DNA of 23,915 bases from Lachnospiraceae bacterium UBA7110 (GCA_002492295.1 DKYC01000051.1:8509-32423), one strand, 5' to 3'. Positions 1-9,100 are shown, numbered from the stretch's first letter. Notes: generated by a model not told the origin, from the sequence alone. A program made the numbers and translations.

Positions 1-474
1 CCGGGCATCCAGGGCGGTCCGCTGATGCACGTGATTGCGGCAAAGGCTGTCTGCTTCCAGGAGGCGCTCACGGATGACTTTAAGGCATACCAGCAGCAGA
101 TTGTCAAAAACGCACAGGCGTTATGTAAGGGGCTGATTGACCGCGGCATCAGGATTGTATCCGGCGGTACGGACAATCATCTGATGCTTGTTGACCTCAC
201 TACATATGACCTTACGGGTAAGGCTGTCGAAAAGCTGATGGATGAGGCACACATCACGTGCAATAAAAATACCATTCCGAACGATCCCAAGTCGCCGTTT
301 GTCACAAGCGGTATCCGGCTGGGTACGCCTGCGGTTACAAGCCGCGGCATGAAGGAAGCGGATATGGACAGGATTGCAGAGGCGATTGCAATCGTGATTA
401 AGGGACAGGAGAGCGCGGTGGACGAGGCGCGCGCAATCGTACAGACGCTTACGGATAAATATCCACTGAATTAA
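1..474 (+). CDS. glyA: Serine hydroxymethyltransferase, C-terminal part (5' end outside window)
   Basis: The reading frame is open from base 1 and starts inside the conserved PGIQGGPLMH segment that lies just after the PLP-binding lysine region of SHMT. About 157 residues of a protein usually near 410-420 residues are present, so the catalytic lysine itself lies upstream of the window. The family converts serine and tetrahydrofolate to glycine and 5,10-methylene-tetrahydrofolate in the cytoplasm, using pyridoxal phosphate. Other family landmarks visible are the segment GGTDNHLMLVDL, the TIPNDPKSPF loop and SGIRLGTPAVTSRG near the C-terminus, followed by the usual helical tail. The frame ends with TAA. 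One-carbon units from this enzyme feed purine synthesis, whose genes lie further down the window, and folA at 4403 serves the same folate pool. The identification is firm; only the start is missing. Confidence 0.96.
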   Translation, partial: PGIQGGPLMHVIAAKAVCFQEALTDDFKAYQQQIVKNAQALCKGLIDRGIRIVSGGTDNHLMLVDLTTYDLTGKAVEKLMDEAHITCNKNTIPNDPKSPFVTSGIRLGTPAVTSRGMKEADMDRIAEAIAIVIKGQESAVDEARAIVQTLTDKYPLN

Positions 475-491
475 TTTACGGGTAGATGTCG

Positions 492-525
492 GCCAGGCAG
501 CAGGATAGAGGGCTTGCTGCCTGGC
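492..525 (+). other. 11-bp perfect inverted repeat after glyA
   Basis: Arms GCCAGGCAGCA (492-502) and TGCTGCCTGGC (515-525) are perfectly complementary around a 12-base loop. The repeat sits in the 72-base gap between the glyA stop and the next start codon. It is GC-rich enough to form a stable RNA stem, but no T run follows, so it is not a standard intrinsic terminator. It may be an mRNA-stabilising or processing hairpin between two cotranscribed genes, or a U-poor terminator. I cannot decide from sequence. Confidence 0.5.
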
Positions 526-546
526 GTAGGCTGGTTTAGGGGAGCT

Positions 547-1830
547 ATGAGAGACGAACAGATTAAGAGGGAGAAACGCAGGCGCAGGCGCATCAGAAAC
601 CAGATTTTTGCGTATATTACGATTATCCTGTTTGGTGTGGCGGCACTTGCCGGATTATATTTTGGTATCAACGGTGTTGTCCGATATATTAAGAATTATA
701 ACAATCGGGTGAGCGAGGTCATTGCGGAGGCGGAGTCAGGCGCTGCGGCGGAGCTAGAGAGTGATGTGCAGTCAGAGCAAAGCGAACCTGTTACAGTGCA
801 TGAGGAAAAAGACTATTTGCCAAATCTGTCTGACGATCCGCTGGGAGAGCTTGTCGATACCCTTTTGCAGGATATGACAATTGAGGAAATGGTGGCGGGC
901 ATGTTTATGGTGACGCCAGAGGCGCTGACCGGCGTACAGACTGTAGTGCAGGCTGGCGACGGGACAAAGGCCGCAATTGGCGAGAAGCCGGTCGGAGGCA
1001 TTGTCTATTCAGCAAAGAATTTCAAATCCAAAGAACAGTTTCAGGAAATGCTTAAAAATACCGGGGATTTTTCCAAATATCCGCTTTTTATGGCAGTGAC
1101 GGCGGAGTGCGGGGCAGATTCCCCCTTTGGGATAGCGGACACAAAAAAGGCGTCGGAAATTGCGGACGCGGACAGCGCGGGGGAAGCGTATGCGACGATT
1201 GCGGAAACGCTTGCTTCCTACGGTATTAACATGGATTTTGCACCGGTGTCGGAGATTGTGGCTTCGGACGGTGACAGCAGTCTTCTGGGGCGTGCGTTTG
1301 GCTCAGACGCGGCGGCTGCGGCGCCGCTTGTCAGTGCGTCCGTCCAGGCGCTGCAGGATAAAGGCGTCAGTGCCGTACTGCAGAAATTTCCTGGCGCGGG
1401 GTCAAGCCAAAAGACGCTTGAGGAGCTCAAAAACAGTGAATTTATTATTTATGAATCAGCGATTAAAAGCGGTGTTGACTGTATCATGGTATCAAATATA
1501 AGTTCGGAAGGGCTGGATGCGGATGGCGTGCCAAATTCGCTCTCGCATACGGTGATTACGGATGTGCTGCGGGAAAGCCTTGGGTTTGAGGGTGTGGTGG
1601 TTACTGACGCGCTTGACGAGGGCAGCATCACGGAGACCCGGACGCCTGCCGAGGCAGCAGTGGCGGCGGTTATGGCAGGGGCGGATGTTTTGTACAGGCC
1701 GGCAGATTTTGACGAGGCGTATGCGGGTGTCCTGCAGGCGGTGGAGGACGGTACAATTTCGAAGGAGCGCATTCGGGAGTCGCTTGTGCGGATTTACCGG
1801 CTGAAGTACCGGGATACGGTTTTGGAATAG
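547..1830 (+). CDS. Membrane-anchored glycoside hydrolase family 3-like protein (NagZ-type barrel, acid/base loop apparently lost)
   Basis: A 427-residue protein. The start at 547 is chosen because GGGGAG lies just before it and the N-terminus is then a classic anchor: a very basic stretch (KREKRRRRRIRNQ) followed by one hydrophobic helix at about residues 21-40. An acidic linker runs to about residue 85, so the domain should face outside the membrane. The rest matches the GH3 N-terminal TIM barrel of beta-N-acetylhexosaminidases: VGGIVYSAKNF (149-159), MDFAPVSEI (229-237), FPGAG (281-285), and VVTDALDEGSI (351-361), in which Asp354 fits the nucleophile position. NagZ-type enzymes normally have KHFPGHG followed by a D-x-H loop that supplies the general acid/base. 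Here the His residues are absent and about a dozen loop residues are missing between FPGAG and the next helix. Family assignment is solid; hydrolase activity is doubtful. It probably acts on cell-wall or glycan sugars, or only binds them. Confidence 0.85.
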   Translation: MRDEQIKREKRRRRRIRNQIFAYITIILFGVAALAGLYFGINGVVRYIKNYNNRVSEVIAEAESGAAAELESDVQSEQSEPVTVHEEKDYLPNLSDDPLGELVDTLLQDMTIEEMVAGMFMVTPEALTGVQTVVQAGDGTKAAIGEKPVGGIVYSAKNFKSKEQFQEMLKNTGDFSKYPLFMAVTAECGADSPFGIADTKKASEIADADSAGEAYATIAETLASYGINMDFAPVSEIVASDGDSSLLGRAFGSDAAAAAPLVSASVQALQDKGVSAVLQKFPGAGSSQKTLEELKNSEFIIYESAIKSGVDCIMVSNISSEGLDADGVPNSLSHTVITDVLRESLGFEGVVVTDALDEGSITETRTPAEAAVAAVMAGADVLYRPADFDEAYAGVLQAVEDGTISKERIRESLVRIYRLKYRDTVLE

Positions 1831-1864
1831 CGGAATTTGATTCGCATTATGGATGAAAAAACAG

Positions 1865-1893
1865 TTGACATGTTTGGAAAGTTATAGTAAAAT
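1865..1893 (+). promoter_or_regulatory. Sigma-A-type promoter of the tRNA-Gly gene
   Basis: TTGACA (1865-1870) and TAAAAT (1888-1893) are separated by exactly 17 bases. Transcription should start near 1900, about 24 bases before the mature tRNA. The -35 is a perfect consensus, as expected for a strongly expressed stable RNA. Confidence 0.85.
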
Positions 1894-1923
1894 ATATCTT
1901 GTTCGTGAGAACGAGATATCAAT

Positions 1924-1996
1924 GCGATAGTGGCGTAGTTGGTAACGCGCGACCTTGCCAAGGTCGAGACCGCGGGTTCGAGCCCCGTCTATCGCT
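1924..1996 (+). tRNA. tRNA-Gly (anticodon GCC)
   Basis: A 73-base cloverleaf can be folded by hand. The acceptor stem is GCGATAG (1924-1930) with CTATCGC (1989-1995) and discriminator U at 1996. The D stem is GCGT/ACGC, the anticodon stem is CGACC/GGTCG around loop TTGCCAA (1955-1961) with anticodon GCC at 1957-1959, the variable loop has five bases, and the T arm has loop TTCGAGC. The anticodon GCC reads GGC and GGU glycine codons. The 3' CCA is not encoded, so it must be added by the CCA-adding enzyme. The gene stands alone with its own promoter and terminator. Confidence 0.97.
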
Positions 1997-2000
1997 CTTG

Positions 2001-2028
2001 AAAAGCCTAGGGTTTCTAGGCTTTTTTC
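2001..2028 (+). terminator. Intrinsic terminator of the tRNA-Gly unit
   Basis: AAAAGCCTAG (2001-2010) pairs with CTAGGCTTTT (2016-2025) around a five-base loop, and the run of T continues to 2027. It lies five bases after the mature tRNA end. On the opposite strand the same stem ends in four T, so it could also stop transcription of the minus-strand gene that ends at 2076. Confidence 0.9.
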
Positions 2029-2075
2029 TTTCTTTGCTTTTTTCGGTTTTCTATGTACGCCCCGCCCGCCCTTTC

Positions 2076-2582
2076 TTAAAATACGACTTCCATCGTACAT
2101 GCCCATGCGTCCGGGGTGATTACGGAGTCGTTGCCGTCAATTAAAACCATTCCGTTTGCGGCGCTTTTGGCGTACATATTTACCATGCGGACGGTATAGG
2201 GCTTTGCGCCGTCCGAAGCGATATGGATGCTGTGTCCGCTCCGCTTAAAAGAGACGGAGAGGGCGGGTATTTCGGGGTCATCATCGTATACGTCCGCGTC
2301 AATCCGCACATTGTTGCGCAGTGCATATACACGCAGCTCACAGTGGCCATCATGGATGTCTGATTCCGTCCGTTCCACGATGACGGAGTTTTCATGCACC
2401 ATGAGTATGGCATCTTTTTCCTGCGTTTCCTCGCTGATTTCAACACTGCCCCCGCCCAGGTATTCTTTCCCTGTATGAAAGCTGGTCCAAACGCCCTTCG
2501 GCAGAAAAACGCGTGCCGGTTTTATACTGCCGGGGGCGGGTATCATAATCAGGTTTTTGCTTAAAAGATATTGTTTTTCCAA
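2076..2582 (-). CDS. Orphan GH31-like C-terminal fragment (168 aa), probably a gene remnant
   Basis: The N-terminal half reads like the piece of GH31 alpha-glucosidase/alpha-xylosidase that follows the catalytic barrel: YLLSKNLIMIPAPG, then LPKGVWTSFHTGKEYLGG, then HENSVIVE. In the family these correspond to the motif 'LLGDDLLVAP ... LP.G.W.DFWTG..Y.GG ... V..GSIIP'. The remaining 80 residues fit the distal beta domain. The catalytic barrel with its two Asp is wholly absent: full GH31 proteins are about 600-800 residues, and the frame is closed by a stop (TAA) eight codons upstream of the start. The start is TTG, with AAGAGG eight bases before it, and a good promoter lies further upstream, so it may still be expressed. 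It is the only gene on the minus strand. It is either the decayed 3' end of a glycosidase gene or a short carbohydrate-related beta protein of unknown role. Confidence 0.6.
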   Translation of the reverse strand: MEKQYLLSKNLIMIPAPGSIKPARVFLPKGVWTSFHTGKEYLGGGSVEISEETQEKDAILMVHENSVIVERTESDIHDGHCELRVYALRNNVRIDADVYDDDPEIPALSVSFKRSGHSIHIASDGAKPYTVRMVNMYAKSAANGMVLIDGNDSVITPDAWACTMEVVF

Positions 2583-2633
2583 AATGACAGACCTCTTTTC
2601 CGTAAATTATCGCATTTTTCAGATTTTTTTAAC

Positions 2634-2662
2634 TTTATATCATCATAACACGAATTTGTAAA
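2634..2662 (-). promoter_or_regulatory. Promoter for the minus-strand GH31-like fragment
   Basis: Read on the minus strand, TTTACA (2662-2657) and TATAAA (2639-2634) are separated by 17 bases. This predicts a start near 2627 and a leader of about 45 bases before the TTG codon. The region is AT-rich, so a chance match is possible. Confidence 0.55.
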
Positions 2663-2745
2663 AAAAATCTATATTTTCGCATACTTTTTCGGAAGAATGT
2701 GATAAAATGAATTTATAAGAATTTTGCGGTAAAGGAGGAATTTCT

Positions 2746-4347
2746 ATGAAACTGACTTTTGTAGGCGCAGACCATCAGGTAACAGGAAGCTGCCATTATT
2801 TGAATGCATGCGGAAAGAATATCCTTGTGGACTGCGGTATGCAGCAGGGCGCAAATCCTTTTGAGTGCTGTGAACTCCCAGTGGATGAGGCGCAGATTGA
2901 TTATGTGTTCCTGACCCATGCGCATGTTGACCATTCCGGAAACCTGCCGCTTCTGTATGCGAGAGGATTTCGGGGACGGGTGTTTACAACCGAAGCGTCA
3001 GCCGATTTGTGTTCCATCATGCTGCGTGACTGTGCACACATTCAGATGCAGGAGGCAGAGTGGAAAAACCGTAAGGCGAAGAGAAATTCCGGGTTACAGG
3101 CGGTGGAGCCGGCATATACGATGGAGGATGCGGACGGCGTAATCCGGTGCATCGTGCCGTGTGCGTATAATGCAATCGTGGAGATTAGCGACGGGATTTC
3201 CATTCGGTTCACGGACGTGGGACATCTGCTTGGCTCTTCCAGCATTGAGGTGTGGCTCAACGAGGGCGGTGTATCCAGGAAGATTGTCTTTTCCGGTGAT
3301 ATCGGAAACAAGAACCAGCCGTTAATCAAGGATCCGATTTATACGGAAGAGGCGGATTATGTGGTGATGGAGGCGACGTACGGCAACCGTTACCATGCGG
3401 TGGGCGAGAAGCCGGAGTATGTCACGGACCTTGCGGAGGTGATTAACAGGACTTTTAAACGGGGCGGAAATGTGGTCATTCCTTCTTTTGCGGTCGGCAG
3501 GACGCAGGAAATGCTGTATTTCCTGCGGAAAATCAAGGAAGACAATCTCGTGCCCGATTTTCCGTGGTTTGAGGTGTATGTGGACAGTCCGCTTGCGGTG
3601 GAGGCGACAGGCGTTTTTCAGAAAAATATTTACACCTGTTTTGACGAGGAGGCGATGGAGCTTGTCAGAAGAGGTATCAATCCATTGAGTTTCCAGGGCT
3701 TAAAGCTTGCCATCACGAGTGAGGAGTCAAAGGAGATTAACTTTGACGATACGCCCAAGGTTATTATATCGGCGAGCGGCATGTGCGAGGCTGGACGTAT
3801 CCGCCATCATTTAAAACATAATCTGTGGAGACCGGAATGTACCATTCTTTTTGTGGGCTACCAGGCAGCAGGTACGCTGGGGCGTGCGCTGATTGAGGGT
3901 GCAGGAGAAGTGAAGCTCTTTGGCGAGGAAGTGGAGGTGCGCGCTGAAATCGGGCAGCTTCCCGGACTGAGCGGCCATGCCGACAAGGGCGGGCTGATTG
4001 AGTGGGTCAATGCGTTTCGTAAAAAGCCGGAACGCGTGTTTATCGTGCATGGCGAAGATACGACGTGCAGCCTGTTTGCGGACTGTCTGCATGACGAGTA
4101 CGGACATGACGCGTATGCGCCGTATTCGGGAACACGGGTCGATTTAATAACAAATGCAATTGAATACGAGGCAGCCCCGGTTACAGTCAAGAAGCGTGCG
4201 CGTACGGCATCCGATATTTTTGCAAGGCTTATTGCGGCAGGGCAGAGGCTTATCGGCATTATTTACAAGAACGAGGGCAGGGCGAACAAGGATCTGGTGA
4301 AGTTTGCAGATCAGGTCAATGCGCTTGCTGACAAGTGGGAACCATAA
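2746..4347 (+). CDS. MBL-fold beta-CASP RNA-metabolising hydrolase
   Basis: A 533-residue cytoplasmic metallo-beta-lactamase-fold protein of the beta-CASP group, which acts as a zinc-dependent nuclease on RNA ends in bacteria and archaea (CPSF73-like). The zinc motif THAHVDH is at residues 57-63. Further metal ligands are expected in the VGHLLGSSSIEV segment and in VFSGDIG. The beta-CASP insert carries SFAVGRTQEML, VDSPLAVEATGVF and ISASGMCEAGRIRHHLKHNLW-type motifs, and the RMMBL-like tail has LSGHADKGGLIEW and FIVHGE. Length is typical. AAAGGAGG (2731-2738) lies seven bases before ATG. A TGTGATAAAAT extended -10 at 2698-2708 may be its promoter, although I see no good -35. folA follows after 55 bases and is probably cotranscribed. 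The exact RNA substrate cannot be read from sequence. Confidence 0.9.
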   Translation: MKLTFVGADHQVTGSCHYLNACGKNILVDCGMQQGANPFECCELPVDEAQIDYVFLTHAHVDHSGNLPLLYARGFRGRVFTTEASADLCSIMLRDCAHIQMQEAEWKNRKAKRNSGLQAVEPAYTMEDADGVIRCIVPCAYNAIVEISDGISIRFTDVGHLLGSSSIEVWLNEGGVSRKIVFSGDIGNKNQPLIKDPIYTEEADYVVMEATYGNRYHAVGEKPEYVTDLAEVINRTFKRGGNVVIPSFAVGRTQEMLYFLRKIKEDNLVPDFPWFEVYVDSPLAVEATGVFQKNIYTCFDEEAMELVRRGINPLSFQGLKLAITSEESKEINFDDTPKVIISASGMCEAGRIRHHLKHNLWRPECTILFVGYQAAGTLGRALIEGAGEVKLFGEEVEVRAEIGQLPGLSGHADKGGLIEWVNAFRKKPERVFIVHGEDTTCSLFADCLHDEYGHDAYAPYSGTRVDLITNAIEYEAAPVTVKKRARTASDIFARLIAAGQRLIGIIYKNEGRANKDLVKFADQVNALADKWEP

Positions 4348-4402
4348 AGAGCGTCTGTTCGGACATTCTTTTGGCTTGCGTGAGGTAATGGGGTAGAGAG
4401 GT

Positions 4403-4909
4403 ATGAATATTATTGCAGCGGTAGACAGGAATTGGGCAATTGGGAACAGGAATGCGTTGTTGGTAAAAATCCCGCGGGACCAGAAGCTGTTTTTTGAAAT
4501 GACACAAGGGAAGGTGGTTGTGATGGGGCGAAGGACGTTGGAAAGCCTTCCGCAGAAACAGCCGCTTAAAAACAGAGTGAATATTGTGTTGTCCTCCGAT
4601 AAGGAATATGCGGTTAAAGGCGCGGTGGCGGTGCATTCTTTGGAAGCGCTTTTTGGGGAACTGAAACAATATGAAAGTAAGGATGTGTTTGTAGCGGGAG
4701 GAGGGTCGGTGTACCGGCAGCTTTTGCCGTACTGTGATACTGCGCATATTACAAAGATTGACTATGCATATGAGGCGGATACCTATTTTCCGTGTCTTGA
4801 TAAACTGCCGGAGTGGGAGCTTGTGGCGGACAGCGAGGAGCAGACCTACTTTGACTTGGAATATTATTTTCTCCAATATCGAAAACGTGCGAAAAAGCTT
4901 GAAATATAA
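4403..4909 (+). CDS. folA: Dihydrofolate reductase
   Basis: A 168-residue enzyme that reduces dihydrofolate to tetrahydrofolate with NADPH in the cytoplasm. The N-terminal strand MNIIAAVDRNWAIGNRN is the standard DHFR opening. The substrate loop is LLVKIPRD, in which Asp26 takes the place of the catalytic acid, while the usual Trp-His of LPWHLPED is replaced by Val-Lys, as in some clostridial forms. VVVMGRRTLESLP (NADPH-binding) and VFVAGGGSVYRQLLP (the family's GG..IY motif) follow. The start follows AGAGAGG closely. It lies 55 bases after the beta-CASP gene in the same direction. No thyA is next to it, unlike many bacterial folA loci, but glyA upstream uses the same cofactor. Confidence 0.93.
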   Translation: MNIIAAVDRNWAIGNRNALLVKIPRDQKLFFEMTQGKVVVMGRRTLESLPQKQPLKNRVNIVLSSDKEYAVKGAVAVHSLEALFGELKQYESKDVFVAGGGSVYRQLLPYCDTAHITKIDYAYEADTYFPCLDKLPEWELVADSEEQTYFDLEYYFLQYRKRAKKLEI

Positions 4910-4912
4910 ATA

Positions 4913-4940
4913 TTGCTTTTATGAAGTTTAGTGATATAAT
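4913..4940 (+). promoter_or_regulatory. ilvE promoter with extended -10
   Basis: TTGCTT (4913-4918), a 16-base spacer and a perfect TATAAT (4935-4940), preceded by TG at 4932-4933 as an extended -10. The -35 starts three bases after the folA stop. The leader to ilvE is only about 40 bases, too short for a T-box. Confidence 0.75.
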
Positions 4941-4987
4941 AAAAAATAAAAAATTGATTTACTTTTGGGAAAAAGGAGAGATGAGAC

Positions 4988-6010
4988 ATGGAGAAGAAGG
5001 ACTTGGACTGGTCGGGTCTTGGCTTTGGCTACAGACAGACAGACAAACGCTACGTTACAAATTTTAAGAACGGCGCATGGGATGCGGGCGGGCTTACGGA
5101 GGATGCGAATATCGTGCTGAGTGAGTGTGCGGGCGTTTTGCAGTATGCACAGACCTGTTTTGAGGGCTTAAAGGCATACACGACGCAGGACGGACGCATC
5201 GTGGTGTTCCGCCCGGATTTAAACGAGCAGAGAATGCATGACAGCTGTGTGCGTCTTGAGATGCCGCCCCTTCCGGACGGACGTTTTGTGGAAGCGGTTA
5301 AGCAGGTCGTAAAGGCGAACGAGGCTTATGTGCCTCCTTACGGTTCCGGCGCGACGCTTTATATCAGACCGTATATGTTCGGTCTGGATCCGGTTATCGG
5401 TGTAAAGCCTGCAAATGAATATCAGTTCAGGATTTTCTGTACGCCGGTTGGTCCGTATTTTAAGGGCGGCGCGAAGCCGCTGACAATCCGCGTAAGTGAT
5501 TTTGACCGCGCGGCGCCGCACGGCACAGGGCATATTAAGGCGGGCTTGAATTATGCAATGAGTCTCCATGCAATCGTCTCCGCACATAATGAGGGCTTTG
5601 ACGAAAACATGTATCTTGATCCTGCGACACGCACAAAGGTTGAGGAAACAGGCGGTGCAAACTTCCTGTTTGTCACAAAGGACAACAAGGTGGTCACACC
5701 GAAGTCCGGCAGCATTCTGCCGTCAATTACACGCCGTTCGCTGATGATTGTGGCGAAGGAGTATCTTGGCCTGGAGGTTGAGGAGCGCGAAGTGCTTCTT
5801 AGTGAAGTTAAGGACTTCGCGGAGTGCGGACTCTGCGGAACGGCAGCGGTCATTTCACCGGTCGGAAAGATTGTGGACCACGGCACGGAAATCTGCCTGC
5901 CTTCCGGTATGGACGAGATGGGACCGATTACCAGAAAGCTTTATGACACGCTTACCGGCATTCAGATGGGACGCCTTGACGCGCCAAAAGGGTGGATTGT
6001 GGAGATTTAG
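4988..6010 (+). CDS. ilvE: Branched-chain amino acid aminotransferase
   Basis: A 340-residue class IV PLP aminotransferase that interconverts leucine, isoleucine and valine with their 2-oxo acids, using glutamate/2-oxoglutarate. Visible signatures are CFEGLKAYTTQDGRIVVFRPD near the N-terminus, YIRPYMFG (125-132), the PLP lysine region TGHIKAGLNYA (Lys184), KVEETGGANFLFV, the ITRRSLM segment and CGTAAVISPVG near the C-terminus. Length and motif order match the long (IlvE-II, B. subtilis-like) type. The start is set by AAGGAG (4973-4978), nine bases before ATG; an earlier ATG at 4981 is in another frame. Promoter and terminator flank it closely, so it appears to be a one-gene unit. Confidence 0.95.
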   Translation: MEKKDLDWSGLGFGYRQTDKRYVTNFKNGAWDAGGLTEDANIVLSECAGVLQYAQTCFEGLKAYTTQDGRIVVFRPDLNEQRMHDSCVRLEMPPLPDGRFVEAVKQVVKANEAYVPPYGSGATLYIRPYMFGLDPVIGVKPANEYQFRIFCTPVGPYFKGGAKPLTIRVSDFDRAAPHGTGHIKAGLNYAMSLHAIVSAHNEGFDENMYLDPATRTKVEETGGANFLFVTKDNKVVTPKSGSILPSITRRSLMIVAKEYLGLEVEEREVLLSEVKDFAECGLCGTAAVISPVGKIVDHGTEICLPSGMDEMGPITRKLYDTLTGIQMGRLDAPKGWIVEI

Positions 6011-6040
6011 CCCTGATTATAATATCAGTAAGAATAATTG

Positions 6041-6087
6041 CGGCAGCATTTCAGCCATTGGCTGGATTGCTGCCGTTGTCCTTTTTT
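6041..6087 (+). terminator. Intrinsic terminator of ilvE
   Basis: CGGCAGCA (6041-6048) pairs with TGCTGCCG (6068-6075). Inside, CAGCC and GGCTG form a second helix after a small internal loop. The stem is followed by TTGTCC and six T (6082-6087). It lies 30 bases after the ilvE stop. Confidence 0.85.
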
Positions 6088-6108
6088 GAAAAAAATTCAA
6101 ATATCCTC

Positions 6109-6137
6109 TTAACTTATGTCAACAAATATTGTATACT
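6109..6137 (+). promoter_or_regulatory. Promoter of the four-gene unknown operon
   Basis: TTAACT (6109-6114), a 17-base spacer and TATACT (6132-6137). Transcription is expected near 6144, giving a short leader of about 28 bases to the ATG at 6172. It lies directly after the ilvE terminator, so the block has its own start. No operator-like repeat is visible around it. Confidence 0.65.
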
Positions 6138-6171
6138 ATCAATATATGACTTTTTTTAAGGAAGTGAACAA

Positions 6172-9100
6172 ATGGGGGAAAACGGCAGACATCAGCGTTA
6201 TCTTGAATTTTCCTGTGAGAGTATTGAACTGAATGTAAAGGCGGGGGAGGTGGCGGAGGCAAGCTTCCACATCTATGCGGATTACCGCTACGCGGAAGGA
6301 CGGATTTATTCCTCTGACACCAGGATGCGCCTGCTGGATGTGGAATTTAAAGGGGAAGAGTCCGAGATTGGCTATTGCTTTGATGCACTGACGGCAGAAG
6401 CCGGAAATACAATAAAGGGCGAGTTTGACATTATCAGCAACTGTAAGGAATATACCATTCCCTACAAAATCAATGTGCAGAAGCCGCAGCTTACAAGCTC
6501 GATTGGGAACATCAAAAACATGTTTCATTTTACCAATCTTGCGCAGACAAGCTGGAATGAGGCAGTAGATCTTTTTTATTCCCCGGATTTTTCCTCACTG
6601 TTCCACAGAAGCGACAAAAACGCATGGCTTTCCTATGTGGGACTTTCCAAAAATAAAGGAAACGAGCAGAATGTAGAGGAGTTTTTAATAGAAATCAGTA
6701 AAAAGACACCGATTGTGTATCATTTTGATATTGAAGGGTTTCTGCTGGAGGATGTGCAGGACAGCACACAAAGGCAGATTGTGGTTACAAGAAGCGGATG
6801 GGGATACAGTTTTTTAAGGATAAGCGTGGAAGGGGATTTTTTAAGCACTGACAGGGAAGTGCTTGAAAGCTGTGATTTTGACAATAACAAGTGTAATTTA
6901 ATAATATATGTCGATGCGGCGAAACTGCACAATGGCGTGAACAGCGGCAGTGTCATGCTGCATGATGCCTGTAATGCCTATACCATTCCGTTTGATATCA
7001 TGATGGAGGACGAACCGGGAAAACGGGATAGGGACAGGAAAGAAAAACATGTGTTATGCGATATGGTAAGGGCATATGTGGACATGCTTTTTGAAAAAAA
7101 GACAAGACATGAGTGGGTAGCGGTTTTTGAGGAAAATTCGGACATACTCAGCGAACTTGACGAGGATAATGTCCAGTTTTTGCTTTACCATACACATTTG
7201 CTTTTGGAGAAGGAGCGGACAAACGAGGCAAAATGGTATCTTGATACTTTGGAAGAACGTCTTGTAAAGGAGAATGCCCCGGCGCAGACGAAAGGATATT
7301 ACCTGTACCTTACCACGTTTTTAAACCAGGACAAGGAGTATATTGAGCGCGTATGCGGACAGATTGAGGGCGCATATGAGGAGAGCCCCGGAAACTGGCA
7401 GCTTGCGTGGTTTCTGCTGCAGTTAAAAGAGGAGCTCCTGATTGACTGCGGACAGCGATGGAAATTGATAGAACAGATGTATGATAATGGCTGTACCAGT
7501 CCGCTGATGTTTTGCGAGGCGGTGCTTTTATTGCAGGAACATCCCACGTTTTTGATTAAGCTTGGGGATTTCGAGGAAAAAGTACTTTGGTTCGGGGCAA
7601 AAAACCAGCAGCTGATGCCGGAGCTGATTGATCAGATACAGTATCTTGAAACAAGGAAAGACACCTATTCCAATCTTCTGCTAAGAACCCTGTATGAGGT
7701 ATATTATACTTATAAGTCGCCCCAGACGATTGCATCCATCTGCCATATGCTGATTTTGGGGGACAAAAAGGGGAGCGGTTATTACTGCTGGTATGCGCTT
7801 GGCGTTGAGTATGCGGTGCGCGTCACAAAACTGTATGAGTATTACATGATGTCCCTGGAGCTTGACAAGTATGGTGATATCAGGGAAAAATCGCTGGAAA
7901 TCCCCAAGATGGTACTGATGTATTTTGCATACCAGAGTACGCTGGATTATGAATTGAATGCGTTTCTGTATGCGTATATCGTCAAAAACAGGGAGAAATA
8001 TCCGGATCTGGAGCCGAGTTACCGCATTGCAATCGAGCGTTTTGTGCTGGAGCAGGTGCGGTTAGGGCACATCAATGAAAATCTTGCCTATCTGTATAAA
8101 AGGGTTTTGTCAGAACAGATGATAACGGAGGATACAGCCTTTGCGTTTGCACCGCTTTTATTTATGCACCGCATATATGTTGATAATCCGAACGTAAAAA
8201 GTATTGTCGTAATCCACGAGAAAGTAAACGGTGAGAGCAGTTATCCCGTGGCAGACAATATCTGCATGATACCGATATACGGGAGTGAATACAAGCTTTT
8301 TTTGCAGGATGAGAACGGCTGCCGTTTTACAAAGAGCATCCATTATGAAAATAAGCAGCTGATGGAACCGGAAAAGCAGATTTCCTATATTAGCGGGTAT
8401 ATGCAGGGACGGCTTAGTTTTGATGTTTACATGTGTGAGGTCGATAAGAATTATGTTACCATTACGCCGGAGAATGTAAGGCGTTTTAAAAATCTTGCGG
8501 AATCCGGACAGGTGGTGGAGGGCTTTAAACGGGAAATCCGCACAAAGCTGTTGAAATTCTATTATGACAATGACATGATTGGCGAGCTTGACGTCTTTTT
8601 GGAGGAAACGCCGGCGGATGGGATGGATTCGGTGGAGCGCGCCGAGTTTATCCGTTATATGGTCTCGAGGGGGATGTTTGAGAAGGCGTATTACTGGATA
8701 AAAACATATGGCGTATCAGGTGTTTCGCCGAAGGCAGTAGCACGTCTGATCAGCAAGCGGATTATCAGCCGTGAGTATGAGTATGAAGCGTTCCTTGTCA
8801 ATGTGGCATATTATATTTACAGGAATATGAAGTATGATGAAAACATTCTGCGCTACCTCGTGCGCAATTATGAGGGCAGGGTGGTTTCCCTCAAAAAACT
8901 GTGGAAATCAGCACGCGAACTGGAACTGGATACGGGCAGCATCATGTACCGGATTTTAAAGCAGATAAAGTATACGGGGGTATCGCTTGCGGAGCGGGAT
9001 GAAATTCTTTTGGAATATGCCGATTATCCGAACCATGACATCCTTCTTGTGAATGAAGTTTTAATGGATACGGCGTATGAATATTTTGTGGAGGAGGCGG

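Noticed and set aside
514..546. Upstream TTG start for the GH3-like protein
   Set aside because: It lies within the hairpin, has no ribosome site, and would add 11 residues before an otherwise classic basic-plus-hydrophobic anchor.
4910..4987. T-box leader for ilvE
   Set aside because: The gap is only 78 bases, with no AGGGTGG-type T-box bulge and no antiterminator/terminator pair.
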